Assembly (NCBI GenBank): GCA_964058845.1
Contig: CAXKVR010000566.1
Span: 1 to 29,795 of the forward strand
Origin: Carex sylvatica
Lineage: Eukaryota; Streptophyta; Magnoliopsida; Poales; Cyperaceae
Reading direction: 5' to 3'
Length of the DNA stretch: 29,795 nucleotides
Below, in pieces: positions 1 to 10,550 of this stretch. Numbering within the stretch: the first letter of the stretch is position 1; every line of letters starts with the position of its first letter. The notes under the pieces were generated by a model. The model did not search any database and was not told where the DNA came from. It worked only from the letters and a program-made list of their open reading frames with translations. The translations under genes and the position numbers were made by a program.

Positions 1-81
1 TCTTATAAACAACTAAACAAAAAGAATCGATTTGAATCAAAAGTCACGGCATATTTGAAATAACTCATCGCTACTTCCGGA

Positions 82-266
82 CTCGAAGCACTCGGTGCAC
101 GTAGGGTGCCGGTTGGGCAAAACCACACAAACACTCGCTATCATCGGACTCGAAGCACTCGGTGCGCGTAGGGTGCCGGTGGGGTGATTCAATGGGCTCG
201 AAGCACTTGGTGCGTGTTGGGTGCCAATAAAAAAGGATCCGAAGCACTCGGTGCGTGTAGGATGCC
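82..266. repeat. Short tandem repeat, four imperfect units
   Basis: Four copies of a unit of about 29 bp (core CGAAGCACTCGGTGC followed by GTAGGGTGCC) begin near 82, 149, 197 and 238, separated by unequal spacers. The regular spacing of the core explains the reading frame on the minus strand here, which I do not regard as a gene. The role is unknown; it probably belongs to the repeat-rich retroelement territory to the right. Confidence 0.75.
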
Positions 267-1257
267 ATAATCATGCTAATGACGGGTGTGAATTAGACAG
301 AAACGCTGTCGAAATTCCATCTCAATTAGACATGAAAAATAATATTCAAATGAATCAAGTTGAAGACGAGATGCTGCCGAAATTTCAAAGGAACAGAAAA
401 AGAATGTGCAGCTTAAATATAAGTGATAAAATAAAAAGAGTCATAGCAGAAAAAAAAATAATAATAATAGAAATGCTACTCGAAGAGTCGGTGCAAACTA
501 AACAAATGATAAAAAAAACAATATATAATAGAACGAGTGAATTCACATATCACTCAGTCGTTGAATGACAGTGGTATACATAAAAAAGGAGATGAGTTGA
601 ACGTAATTGGTTGAGGCAAATGAATTCACATATGGGTCAGATTTATTTTTCCGTTGAAATATATGAATGAAAATTGGAGAGTTCATGCCAACTATTGATT
701 CATACAAATATTATCAAAGGAAAAATTAAAATATGAGACCATTTGTCGTGAACAATCCGAGATAAATAAATTAATCTCACTAAAGTTTGAGTTTATTAGC
801 GAAATGATGTTACCTAAATATCCTACCAAGTGCTCGCTTGCGCTTATTCCGAAACCAAGTATTCTCATCTACATTCAAACCAGGTAAACATCTATCGCAC
901 ATTTATAAGAGCCGGACCTATCACAAGTCTATATCGGAAGACCCAAGTAATTCAAATCCAAGACACTAAAACCAAGTCCAAGAATCCACGCGAATACGAA
1001 GTCAAATCCAAGACCCGAAACCTACCTTGAACTCCAAATATTCAAAACCCAAATCAAATAAATCAAACATATACAAATAGGCCAACAACTCAAAGTGAAC
1101 CGAAATTGGCCGAACAAACCGCAATCAAGCCCAAGCCAAATCCAAGACCAAATAAAACCAAATACAAATCGAATTCAAGTTTAAACCCGAATAAGCCGAA
1201 ACATAAGCCAAACACGAGTAAACTTGACTCATTAAAGTAAACTCAAGTCAAACCAAA
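267..1257. other. Gene-free stretch, CAA/CCAA-rich in its second half
   Basis: I see no supported gene. The first half is AT-rich with short incidental frames. From about 840 onward the + strand is rich in CAA, CCAA and AAACC words, which keeps frames open without any recognisable domain. It grades into the tandem repeats that begin near 1258, so it is probably decayed repetitive DNA. Confidence 0.5.
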
Positions 1258-1606
1258 GACTTCCACGCTAACTCAAATAAAAAAGGCTTCCACGCCACTC
1301 AAATCCAAAGGCTTCCATGCCAACCCAAATGACGGCTTCCACGCCACCCAAATCCAAAGGCTTCCATGCCAACCCAAGTCAAAGGCTACTACGCTACTCG
1401 AATACAAAAGCTTTCATGCCAACCCAAATGACGGTTTTCACGCCACCCAAATACAAAGGTTTCCACGCCAATCCAAATACAAAGGCTTTCACACCAATTC
1501 AAATAAAGACTTTCATGCCAACCTAAAATCAAAGGCTTTTGCGCCATCTAAAATAAAGGCTTCCACGCCACCCAAACGTAAAGGCCTCCATGCCACCCTA
1601 ACAATA
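1258..1606. repeat. Minisatellite of about 24-30 bp units
   Basis: More than ten imperfect units share the core AAGGCTTCCACGCCA followed by CCCAAAT. Unit length varies from about 24 to 33 bp, and C/T changes distinguish units. The repeat period accounts for the open frame at 1317-1526, which is not a gene. Confidence 0.8.
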
Positions 1607-1608
1607 CA

Positions 1609-1960
1609 TAAATTTAGCTAAAGCCCTTACATGTAACAGGCACCCCAAGGGAAGGAAAATCCTATAGATGCTACGAGCATATGATACGCCCTGATCTAAA
1701 CCCTCTGTGTCAGTTCGACCCGTAGGCTGTCGAAGTGTTCCAGACACCAACTCAAGTAGTCCGGTGTCACCCATGATATATAAATTCAGCTAAAGCCCTT
1801 GCATGTAACAGGCACCCCAAGGGAAGGAAAACCCTATAGATGCCACGGGCATATGATACGCCTTGGTCTAAATCCTCTGCGCCAGTCCAACCTGTAGGCT
1901 GTCGAAGTGTTCCAGACGCCCACTCAAATAGTCCGGTATCGCCCATGACATATATGTCCA
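1609..1960. repeat. Two 172-bp tandem units plus the start of a third
   Basis: A 172-bp unit begins at 1609 and again at 1781. A third start is visible near 1953 before the sequence changes into the shorter-period array. Each unit begins TAAATTTAGCTAAAGCCC and contains the words AACAGGCACCCCAAGGGAAGG and GTAGGCTGTCGAAGTGTTCC. No coding potential is apparent. Confidence 0.8.
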
Positions 1961-2520
1961 GCTAAAACCCTTGCATGAAACAGGCACCCCAAACAAAAGC
2001 CCTAAAAAATCCTAGGCACCCTCAAATCAGCTAAAGCCCTTGCATGAAATAGGCACCCCAAACAAAAGCCTTAGAAAATCCTAGGCACCCTCAAATCAGC
2101 TAAACCCCTTGCATGAAACAGGCACCGCAAACAAAAGCCCTAGAAAATCCTAGGCACCTTTAAATCAGCTAAAGCCCTTGCATGAAACAGGCACTTCCAA
2201 ACAAAAGCCATAGAAAATCCTAGGCATTCCAAATCAGTTAAAGCTCTTGTATGAAACAAGCACTTCCAAACAAAAGCCCTGAAAAATCCTAGACATCCCA
2301 AATCAGTTAAAGCCCTTGCATGAAACAAGCACCTCTAAACAAAAACCCTAGAAAATCCTAGGCATCCCAAATCAGCTAAAGTCCTTGTATGAAATAGGCA
2401 ACCCCAAATCAATTAAAAGCCCTAGAAAATCCTAGGCAAACCCCAAATCAATCAAAAGCCCTAGAAAATCCTAGGCAAACTCCAAATTAAACAAAAGTCA
2501 TAGAAAATCCTAGGCATACA
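1960..2520. repeat. Tandem array of about 69-bp units
   Basis: About eight units of roughly 60-70 bp share AGCTAAAGCCCTTGCATGAA, then CAGGCACCCCAAAC, then AAAGCCCTAGAAAATCCTAGG. The unit begins with the same words as the 172-bp unit to its left, so the short array looks derived from the head of the longer unit. Units to the right are progressively more diverged and shorter. Confidence 0.85.
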
Positions 2521-2958
2521 CCATTAGTATGCTCCTCAAGGGTTGAATCAGTACTACCCCTCTAATTCAGTATCGCCATCTCTTCTTAATTGCACCTTAG
2601 ATATCTTATCCTAATCATGTCATTTCATCTAGCGCCTTAATCGGAGGTTCATGTGTACTATCCAGGATAATTAACGGCAGGGGCTTGCGCTTGTCGGAAG
2701 GAAAAGAATCTCCACAATCAAATAATAAGCTTCCTCCCCTTTACATGCTCAAGGGAGCGAGTGTATCTGTAGAGACGTTTGCGCCAGTCTGCACCAAAAT
2801 AATAGGCTGACAAAAATGCCTCAATAGATTCTGACACGCCCAATGGGACATTCTTCTCCTCACATCTTTGGGGCTTGACGAAAATTGACATGTACTTAGG
2901 GTATCAATCAGAGATCGAGGGGTTCTAAACTAATGGGTATCTTCTTTTACTTTACAGA
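2521..2958. other. No gene recognised
   Basis: Unique-looking sequence between the tandem arrays and the decayed retroelement frame. No open frame with recognisable content and no repeat structure was seen. It could be retroelement leader or spacer. Confidence 0.4.
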
Positions 2959-3878
2959 TTGAAGTTAAACATGATGAGCAACACCTCCTCACTGCAACAT
3001 GTCACTCGCTTTGAGTGGGAGGATAACAAGTGTCCGGATTCGTACTTCAATCCTTTGCTTGGTTTGGGGAGTGGTTACAACACTGTTTTTTCATCACTGA
3101 TGATTACATTTGGTACCATCCTCCAGTTCGGTACCGTTCCATAAGCTGTAGAGATCATTCCAGCATCACCGCCAATGAGTGCAATGCTCTCGGTGATAAT
3201 CAAGACACCAATGGCTCCCTTGAAGCCTGAAAGGGGCAGCGCATTTGCTCGTTTCAACAACATCAAGAGCGTATTTCAGAAATTGAGGATTAAGAGCGAG
3301 GATGAGACTACGGTAGAAGAAGATATTGCTCTCACCATAAACAATAGGGGAGTAAAAAAAAAATATCTTGGCTCTACATCCCACAGCCAGGAATAAAAAA
3401 GAAGGAAGAGCTCGAACGCAAAAACAGGGTTAAAGGACTTGTCTTGCAAGAGGGAGATGGACAAATACTAGGATATACTCTCCCAGAACCCATTTGCACC
3501 ACTGCATCTCATGGAGTCAAACTTGACAACTCGCTAGTTATGCTCACAAGAAAAAGGGAAGGAGAAGGAAGTTTATTCACCTCACACGCAACCACGCACT
3601 AAAGAGGCCACTCTAGACATATACTGCGCATAAATGTCTCTTAGAAGTGCAACAAAAAAAGGCGAAGAACAAAAAAGAGTAAACTCAGCACCGGTGCAAC
3701 ATCCTCCAAAATAATAGATAGAGAAATAAGAGAATTAAGCTCCCATATTGCTAAGAATAAAGAGATTTTAGATTACTCCGAAGGAGAGATGGAGGGTTCC
3801 TGTCATATGAAAGATTCTAAATATGAGGAATGGGATATGAATTCCAAGCTTGAATGGGACTCCGAAGGTTGAGTACCT

Positions 3879-4184
3879 ATGAAGAAGGCCTTTTGTTCAA
3901 AATGTGGTGAAGAATGTAACTATTGGTTAATGTTCATGTGCTACAGGTGTGAGAGAGTGTACCACCCACCTTGCGGCATAGTTGAAAAAGAAGAGGCAAA
4001 GGTCTTGGATGACAGGTACCAAACTTGGATATTCCAAGGATGCGAACTAATCGTAAAGAAGGAACATGCGGAAAAGAAGCGCGCAAGACATGGCTTAGTC
4101 CCAAAGAAATTAGACAGAGGAGAGAGCTCAAGACGATGCCCTCTTGAATATTCATCTTCGAAACAGATGACTGATTGGGAATAA
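3879..4184 (+). pseudogene. PHD-like zinc-finger segment inside the decayed frame
   Basis: Counting from the ATG at 3879, the cysteines and histidine are spaced C6-x2-C9-x11-C21-x2-C24-x4-H29-x2-C32. A tryptophan follows at 50 and a cysteine at 55. This matches the spacing of a PHD finger, including the Trp that usually sits just before the last Cys pair. The seventh ligand position (residue 52, codon 4032-4034) is Phe instead of Cys. A Lys/Arg-rich tail follows. The frame is preceded by an in-phase TGA at 3870, so this is probably not an independent start but part of the longer decayed frame. A C1/DC1-like or other zinc fold is an alternative. Confidence 0.5.
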
Positions 4185-4202
4185 GTAAATGATGCATGTA
4201 GT

Positions 4203-4391
4203 TTGATCAACAACCAAGCCGAATACGACAAAGGCTCATTAGACGGGTCAGATGATGAAGAAAGTGTATTAGACGTAACACATTTATTCATAACAAAACC
4301 TAATCCGCAAGAAATATTCCTATGCAGAATCTGTAACACAGCTGAGAGAGCTCCTGGGACACTAATATGCCCAAAATATGGAATAAAATAA
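4203..4391 (+). pseudogene. Second cysteine-pair segment in the same frame
   Basis: Between the stops at 4182 and 4389 the frame continues with an acidic stretch (around GSDDEES) and then C-x2-C-x11-C-x2-Y. That is the spacing of a four-cysteine zinc site with the last Cys replaced by Tyr. Downstream, 4407-4577 in the same frame contains the words IFEIGETIWVQN and NNTYLLVKD, loosely like an SH3-type barrel, before the TGA at 4578. I cannot assign a family. Confidence 0.4.
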
Positions 4392-4631
4392 GCAAAATAT
4401 TCACTTCATGACGCACAGATATTTGAGATAGGGGAAACAATATGGGTTCAGAATATAGAATATTCAAGACTAGGGAATAGAGTTTGGGATACCTGTGTAG
4501 TTAAGCGCACCCTGATGAATAACACCTACTTGCTTGTTAAAGACTCCAGTTATAAAAGCATGAAATATGCGAATATTTGAGGCTTTCTCAGTGAACCGAG
4601 CACCCAGGTTACTCAAGAAAGAGGGACGCTA

Positions 4632-5024
4632 ATGTTCCCTATACACATCGATGATGAACCCATATTGCCTGAAAGCATTGACAAGAAGAAGATGGTATTA
4701 TGGGTACCTTACTCGAGAGGTCCCCCAGCAAAGTTCAAGGAGGATGAATTAGTCTTCATATTATGTAGATTAGTCAAAGAGCAACCTATCGCTAATAAAG
4801 CGGTGCCTAAATGGGAGGGAACCTATAGAGTCAAATGTGCGTTCGGCGAAAGTGTCTACCAGCTTGTAGATTGCTATGGTGAAAGGTTTATACCTCCTGT
4901 CCATGGACAATATCTCAGGAAGTATTTCCATCATAAAAAAAAAAACAAAGTCGAAATAAAAAAAATAAAAAAAAACAAAAAAAAAGAAAGAAAAGAAAAA
5001 AAAATAATACCAAACTTCAAATAA
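4632..5024 (+). pseudogene. Gypsy-type integrase C-terminal domain remnant
   Basis: The translated segment contains FKEDELVF, then PKWEGTYRVK, then YQLVDCYGERFIPP and LRKYF. In plant Ty3/gypsy integrases the corresponding order is a K/F-x-GD-x-V strand, a W-EGPY-x-V strand, a Y-x-L-x-D-x-G strand and a closing LR/K-Y-Y. All four are present at about the expected spacing, so this call is firmer than the rest of the frame. The tail after 4925 is an artefact of an A-rich tract (many Lys codons). It would be the 3' end of pol. No intact integrase core precedes it. Confidence 0.7.
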
Positions 5025-5191
5025 GTCCAAAGCCTCAAATAAACTCGAAATAAATTCAAGTTTCAAAAGAAAAAAAAGATCTCCACATTACATTATTGGT
5101 GAGTGACTTGTCTTGAGTGAACGTGAGGTCCTCTAACTATCCACAAATTACAAAAAAAAGCCTCACGCCACTAAATGGGCTTTGTTAAGCT
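4926..5191. other. A-rich tract and short spacer after the pol remnant
   Basis: Positions 4934-5010 are almost purely A with scattered G/C on the + strand. It lies directly after the integrase-like segment, where a retroelement polypurine region could be, but no LTR start can be recognised after it. No gene is seen. Confidence 0.4.
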
Positions 5192-5715
5192 TGTGCCCTT
5201 AAACAATTAACACTGGTGAGTCTGTCTAATCAATAATACAATGGATGGACAAGTTTTATACTTTGTACTTTAAACAAAGTAAGGCTTTGGTGTTGTGCCT
5301 ATTTGAAACAATCATCACCGGTTTTGCTATCTTTTTGGTTCTACAAAAAGATCCGCAGGGTTTCTTCATTGTCCCTTAAACAATGGAGTGCCTAATGATA
5401 AAATCTCAAAAAAAAAAAAAAAAAGAATGAGGAAAGCGGTCACAAGACTATTTAAATTCTGAAGGCACAAAAAAAAATCATAAATTGTCTTTTAATAAAA
5501 TTATCGACATTGCAATAAGTTGTTCGGAAAGGCTTGAGAGGAGTGAGTAAGATTCTACCCACAAATAAACACCTTTGAGCGGAGAGATGAGAGATCCACA
5601 AAAATGACTTTGTTGTTGTGCCATAAACAATCAATACTAGTATGTTCATCCTACCAGTTTCTAAAAGGATGAACAAGTTTTATATCTTGTACTTTAACAA
5701 GTATGAGTCTTTCTT
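5192..5715. repeat. Imperfect direct repeats of about 95 bp
   Basis: The block near 5192-5290 recurs near 5616-5715. Shared words include TTGTGCC followed by TAAACAAT, and ACAAGTTTTATA with TTGTACTTTAA about 15 bp further on. A shorter third relative lies near 5281-5330. A 17-nt A-run sits at 5408-5424 between the copies. This may be decayed retroelement 3' untranslated sequence. Confidence 0.55.
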
Positions 5716-5869
5716 GTACTCTGAAAAAGAAGCAAACACACTTTCACATTTTCAAATCACTTGCGAGTGTGCACGCTCACCAAAAATCGTGCATGTAGAG
5801 AAGTCTTTAAGCACAACTCGTCGAAAGAGTGTTCACTTGAGCCTAAAATCTTTAGTTCAAGCCTACTGA

Positions 5870-8080
5870 CCAATGCACTACGGTCGACATTGCTGATGAA
5901 TTGAATACAAAAAATTCAATTGAACATCGAACCAAGGAAGTGCTCCTCTGGTCAGATATCATAATCGCCAGTCAATACCATATTGAGTGCTATGTCCAGT
6001 CAATCGGCGTGATGTTCAACCAGTCGGCATGCCATACTAGTCGACTAACGCTCGATCAATAAGCATGCGATGTACAGCATCAAAATTCAATCAGCACTTG
6101 AGATGCATGGTCAGTTGACACGCTAAATCCAATGCTATGTCTAGCCAACTAACAGGTACATCATGAATGACACTACATGAATATCAAACCAACATCCTTT
6201 GCCACTTTGTTTAGCTAATACCAACACCGCTACAATGTAGCATGAGTTTTCTCATGGACTAATGCGCCTACGACCAACTCATGAGCTCTAATGCAAACCT
6301 TCTCTGCAAGAATTTCCCAACGTAATCATAATCATAGTGCTATAATATACACTTGTGGCACAACTTATAATTTTCCATAATTTCACTATGGAGAATCTTT
6401 TGTCAACCAAAATATTATGACAATGTTGGAATAAACAATGACACATATTGCAATCACATTGAGGGCATGAAGATAATCCATAAACTTGTCTTTTGTTACC
6501 CATACAAATTCACCTACATAAAATAATTTTATTGTTGGTGTGGTGAACAAACATAGTCGAGAAGTTCTTCTTGTTGACCTTCTAAAAAGAAATGGGGAGG
6601 GTGCACTGCCTTTTAGACATAATCAACGAAGATGCCCGGTGCTCTTACCTATCAATCTATCTAGTGACAGTCCATGTGTCATGTTCAAGTCAGCTAACAC
6701 AATGCTCACTTCACTAACAACAATATCAACCACCACTAACAACAAACTCTAGCATTGCTTCATGCTTTATGCCTACAACCAACACCTTTTAAATTTCATT
6801 AGATTGCCATGCTCATGTTGCTAACACCTCATAGTCGGGGCAGTGCTTGAACACATAGTCACCAGCCAATGCACTGTGCTCTAACACATTGTTGCTTCAC
6901 TTCGCCAAACCAATACCATACTTGCACTACATTGTCTTATCCAACCGGTAGCCAGCGCCATGCCCATGTTCACCCATCATGCCAATATTCAATAGCAAGT
7001 GTGTCACGCCAATATTCAATGGAATGTGTGCGTAAAAAGTTTTGACCATTATGTCGATCCCAACAGTTGATGACAAGTTCGAACAATGTTCCGGTAGAGT
7101 GGTATCTTGTTCAAAGCATTGCTCCTGACAGGATCATCATCCTTAGCAGGCATTGCACTATTTTCACTAATTGTGTCAAGCTCAGACATGAAGGTATCAT
7201 AACACTAACACTACATTGTGCAAGCTACATGCTATAGTAGTTGCCACTCACTCTTATCGGAATGCCAATATCCAGACATCTTTCTCAGATGGTGTTTAGC
7301 TCAAGCACTATGTCGAATGCCATCACTAAACTCATCATCACTCCCAAAGCTCACTTTGCCAAGTCTCAAGCTGGCCACCACACCGCTCTATGTATGCATT
7401 TCGCTTAAATAATGTCAACCTCAAGCATCACTTACGCAAGTCTCATACCGAATACCTTGCTTAAATACTACACCTAAGTGCCACAAAAATAGTTAACACC
7501 ATGTTCGAGCCTCGCCTTGCCTTGCCTCGCATAAAACCTATACTGGAGACATGCTCCATCTCTCATACACTATGTCAACATTGTTGACAACAAGGGCCAC
7601 TCCATTCTAGTGCCACGATAGGTGGTCATTCTCAAGCACTACTTTATAGTACTGACCATACTAGATGACAATAGACAAGAGGGTCCTGAAGTTATTTTGC
7701 ACACAAGCTAACTAGTATGTAGGCTTACCATGACACTCGGTTGAGGCAACTTTCTTTGAGATGTCACACCGTGGTTCCACATCAACCCCAACATGTGATA
7801 CGACTTAAAACCAAATCTTGCGATCATGTGTTCTTGGTGTGTCTTATCTCAAGATCATAACTTTTGTAGCCAACTCACGCCAATATGTGTTTCCATGATC
7901 AAGTCACTAATCTTCGGTCTCACTTGGCGAATCATACATGTCCCAAAAGTCAAACAAACTTTGATAACATTTCTTCTAATATCATTGTTAGCCAATGATG
8001 TGGAGTCCCTTTAAACAAAGACTATGATGACATTTGGCTAGACCGAGTTTGCTTTAAGGTTCAGATCAACACATTGCTCC
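5870..8080. other. No gene recognised over about 2.2 kb
   Basis: Only short incidental frames are present on both strands. The composition is more balanced than the gene region to the right, with many CCAA, CACT and CAATG words. I see no domain, tRNA or transposon end. It is most likely decayed repetitive DNA belonging to the left repeat territory. Confidence 0.45.
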
Positions 8081-8089
8081 ATTGCTCAC

Positions 8090-8760
8090 ACGCAAGGGGC
8101 ACCGCTTAGAAACAATGTCACCAGCACATCATATGCAGAGGGCATGCTCAGAAGCAATGCCACTCCATCACAAACACGTGCAAGGGGCACCGATCAGAAG
8201 CAATGCCATCGCTCAGAGGCACGGGTCAGAAGTAATGCCATTGCCATATCACAAACAAGGGCACTGCTTCAAATTGTAAGTGACACTACTCACAATGCTA
8301 CTAGCTCATTAAACGCAGAGAGCATAGCTTAGAAGCAAGGTTTCTCTATTAAAAGCAAGGGCACCACTCATAAGCAATGTCATCAGCGCATCAAATGCAT
8401 GGGGAATCACTCAGAAGTAATGTCACTCCATCACAACACATGCAGGGAGCAATGCTTAGAAACAATGCCACTAGCGCATCAAACGCAGGGGGCATCGCTT
8501 AGAAGCAATGTTACACCATAAAAACACATGCAGGGAAGCCGCTCAGAGGCAATGCCATCCATGCATCGAATGTGAGGGGCATCACTCAGAAGCAATGTCA
8601 CTCCGTCACAACACATGCAGAGGGCATCACTCAAAAGTAAGGTCACCCCATCACGACACACGTAGGGGGCACTCCTTAGAAGCAATGCCATTGGCACAAC
8701 ATATGTAGGGGCACTGTTTTGAAAGAGATGCCATCGCACATCATACACAAGGTACACCAC
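8090..8760. repeat. Tandem array of about 43-bp units
   Basis: The core CTCAGAAGCAATG recurs, with changes, near 8148, 8190, 8224, 8368, 8410, 8454, 8498, 8541, 8584, 8630, 8673 and 8717. Spacing in the well-kept right part is 43-46 bp. Units also share a CATCACAACACATGCAGGGGGCA-like half. The open frames here on both strands follow the repeat period and are not genes. Confidence 0.85.
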
Positions 8761-8778
8761 TCAATAAATGGATCAAGT

Positions 8779-8855
8779 TTTAGGGTTTAGGGTTTAGGGT
8801 TTAGGGTTTAGGATTTAGAGTTTAGGGTTTAGAGTTTATGATTTAGGGTTTATGG
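8779..8855 (+). repeat. Interstitial plant telomere repeat (TTTAGGG)n
   Basis: Eleven consecutive heptamers: the first four are perfect TTTAGGG, followed by a mix of perfect and single-change units (TTTAGGA, TTTAGAG, TTTATGA, TTTATGG). The G-rich strand is the + strand. The array starts about 18 bp after the end of the 43-bp tandem array. The phase is kept across the imperfect units, so this was one continuous telomeric tract that has been decaying from the right. Confidence 0.95.
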
Positions 8856-8856
8856 G

Positions 8857-9444
8857 ATGTAGTTATTTTTATCATGATAAAATAAGCACCATATAAGTAA
8901 AACTAATATTTAAACATGAGTTTTATGTTTTGTATTTACAACTTTAATTTTTGGATGCCGGATCAAGTGAGATGAAGATCATTGCACTAAATCTCTCGAT
9001 AATAGCCAATCTATAAAATTAAACTATTAGAACCTAATTAAGAGATGTATATATATAACATATGATGCATGTTATAGTATATATAGGTATCAAAGGCTCA
9101 TATATAGCATGCATGTGGAAATATAGGTATCAAAAGCTCATATATAGCATCAATTTGCTAATCTCCACATATAAATAAAAACTTGAAATAAAAAAATACT
9201 AAAACGTAAAAGAGAGATTTAGGGTTTATATTTTGAGCCGAATTAGAGCCTAAATGGTGCTCCATTTAATAGCAAACTTGAGAAAAAAGATGATCAATTA
9301 ATGAACCTGAGAAAAGAAGGGTGAGATAGTTGAATTAATGTCCTATGAGATAACTGCTACGCTAATTAATGGAGGCGATAGGCCTGAGGAAGAAAGAAAC
9401 GCAAAGATTCTATCAAGAATCGGATTGAATTAATCTTTAATATT
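8857..9444. other. AT-rich intergenic DNA with a 40-bp-offset duplication
   Basis: No gene. A 28-bp word beginning ATAGGTATCAAA and ending TATATAGCAT occurs at 9083-9110 and, with one change, at 9123-9150. The rest is AT-rich without clear structure. It may include interior sequence of the CACTA element whose end lies at 9660, but its other end was not found. Confidence 0.5.
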
Positions 9445-9660
9445 CACTTTTAGGATCGGTTCTCTCTAAAAACCGATCCTAATTATCATATATTAGAATC
9501 GGTTTTTAGAGAGAACCGACCCTAAAAGTGCATAAATTAGGAACGGTTGACCAAAAAAGCTGATCTCATTAGTTTTTAGGATTCAAATAGGTTTTAGTAT
9601 CAGTTGGTTCCTATAGCCAATCCAAATAGACCGATTCTAATTTCAATTTTTCCACTAGTG
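9445..9660. mobile_element. One terminus of a CACTA (En/Spm-type) transposon
   Basis: The segment ends at 9660 with TTTTTCCACTAGTG. Read from the other strand this is CACTAGTGGAAAAATTG, the classic CACTA terminal sequence. Inside the end are repeated GGATCGGT/ACCGATCC-type words in both orientations, as expected of CACTA subterminal repeats. The strongest is a hairpin of 36-bp arms (9445-9480 and 9495-9530) with two mismatches and a 14-nt loop. I did not find the opposite terminus or a transposase, so the element is truncated or non-autonomous. Confidence 0.75.
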
Positions 9661-10285
9661 TCAGCTATTGTAATTTAACGAAGCTTTGACCTTACCCTCC
9701 GTTTAAATGACATTTAATTTGCATATATCCTTGTCAAAAAAGGAAAAAGAAATATTCAACACTACTACACTACTGCCATAATTGATTATGTCAAAACAGG
9801 TAAAAGAATATTAACAAAACTGATTTTACTTCATACAGCACACCAGCAACATAATCAATATGAAAACATATATAACTGGTGTATTGCATAAAGTTAAACT
9901 AGTTCTGTTAATATATTGACCCCTTCAATACGTACCGTAAATCCGTCAGTAATAAGCTAGGATAACTAGTTCCGGATAAGTCAACATCACGATAAAAATA
10001 TTGATAGAGCTAATTTTACTTCATGCAGTACATAATTATAAGGAAACTGAAACGACAAAAAAGAAATATGACTAGTACTCTTCTATGTGAAGTCCAACCA
10101 GTTCTGTTAATATTTTTTCTAAGCATTTAATAACTGAATTAATATTGACACTAATTGGTAATAGAAAACTAGAAAGAGACGTTGGGTTCATCCACTTAAT
10201 TATAAATGGAATTTACATAACTACAGTCTACAGACCAGGCCAGGTCAAATTGGGCTCATAATTAATTAAGTCTAATGACCAATTG

Positions 10286-10550
10286 ACACGACCCTTTCTA
10301 ATTTAATAAAAAAAAAATATTAATTATTTTTTTGCATTTCCAGTTTTTGTGTTTTCTTTATTTTTCTTTTCAAAATAGTTTTATTGATCAATTGATCATT
10401 GTCACGACTCTTTTATTTTAACCCAGAACTATTTATTAATTTTTTTTTTTTGCTTCGGATTCCTGTTTTTATTTTTCGCTTATTTTCAGTTCAAAATGTT
10501 TTTGTTAATGACCATTGATACGACACCTTCTATTTTAAACAAAAACGTAT
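10286..10550. repeat. Diverged tandem repeat of about 115 bp in the ERF copy 1 promoter
   Basis: The word GACACGACCCTTTCTA near 10287 recurs as GTCACGACTCTTTTATTTTA near 10401 and GATACGACACCTTCTATTTTA near 10517. Similar TTTTTGTTTTTCTTTT-like sequence lies between. The related block in copy 2 (near 19228-19244 and 20007-20030) shows that the repetition predates the segmental duplication. Confidence 0.6.

Larger units (their letters stand above)
2959..5024 (+). pseudogene. Decayed Ty3/gypsy-like retroelement coding region
   Basis: The frame can be followed for about 2 kb. Positions 2959-3350 read mostly in one frame, with a stop at 3142 and possibly a local frame change near 3090. The reading then moves to a second frame around the A-run at 3354-3363. 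That second frame stays open to 5024 apart from in-frame stops at 3600, 3642, 3870, 4182, 4389 and 4578. A real gene would not carry six stops, yet the near absence of frameshifts over 1.6 kb argues it was once coding. The C-terminal part resembles a gypsy integrase C-terminal domain (annotated separately). An upstream part carries a zinc-finger-like cysteine pattern. I see no recognisable protease, reverse transcriptase, RNase H or integrase catalytic core, so this may be an internally deleted, non-autonomous derivative. Assignment to a gypsy lineage is inference. Confidence 0.65.

Noticed and set aside
8090..8760. CRISPR-like array of regularly spaced repeats
   Set aside because: Units are contiguous and imperfect with no unique spacers, and the surrounding genome is that of a plant. 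It is a minisatellite.
8479..8760. Minus-strand frame of 93 codons with Cys/Leu-rich repeats
   Set aside because: Its periodicity equals the 43-bp repeat unit, so it is a by-product of the array.
1..8776. Complete LTR retrotransposon with two LTRs
   Set aside because: I found no pair of long direct repeats bounding the pol remnant, no primer-binding site and no clear TG...CA ends. Only internal decayed parts can be supported.
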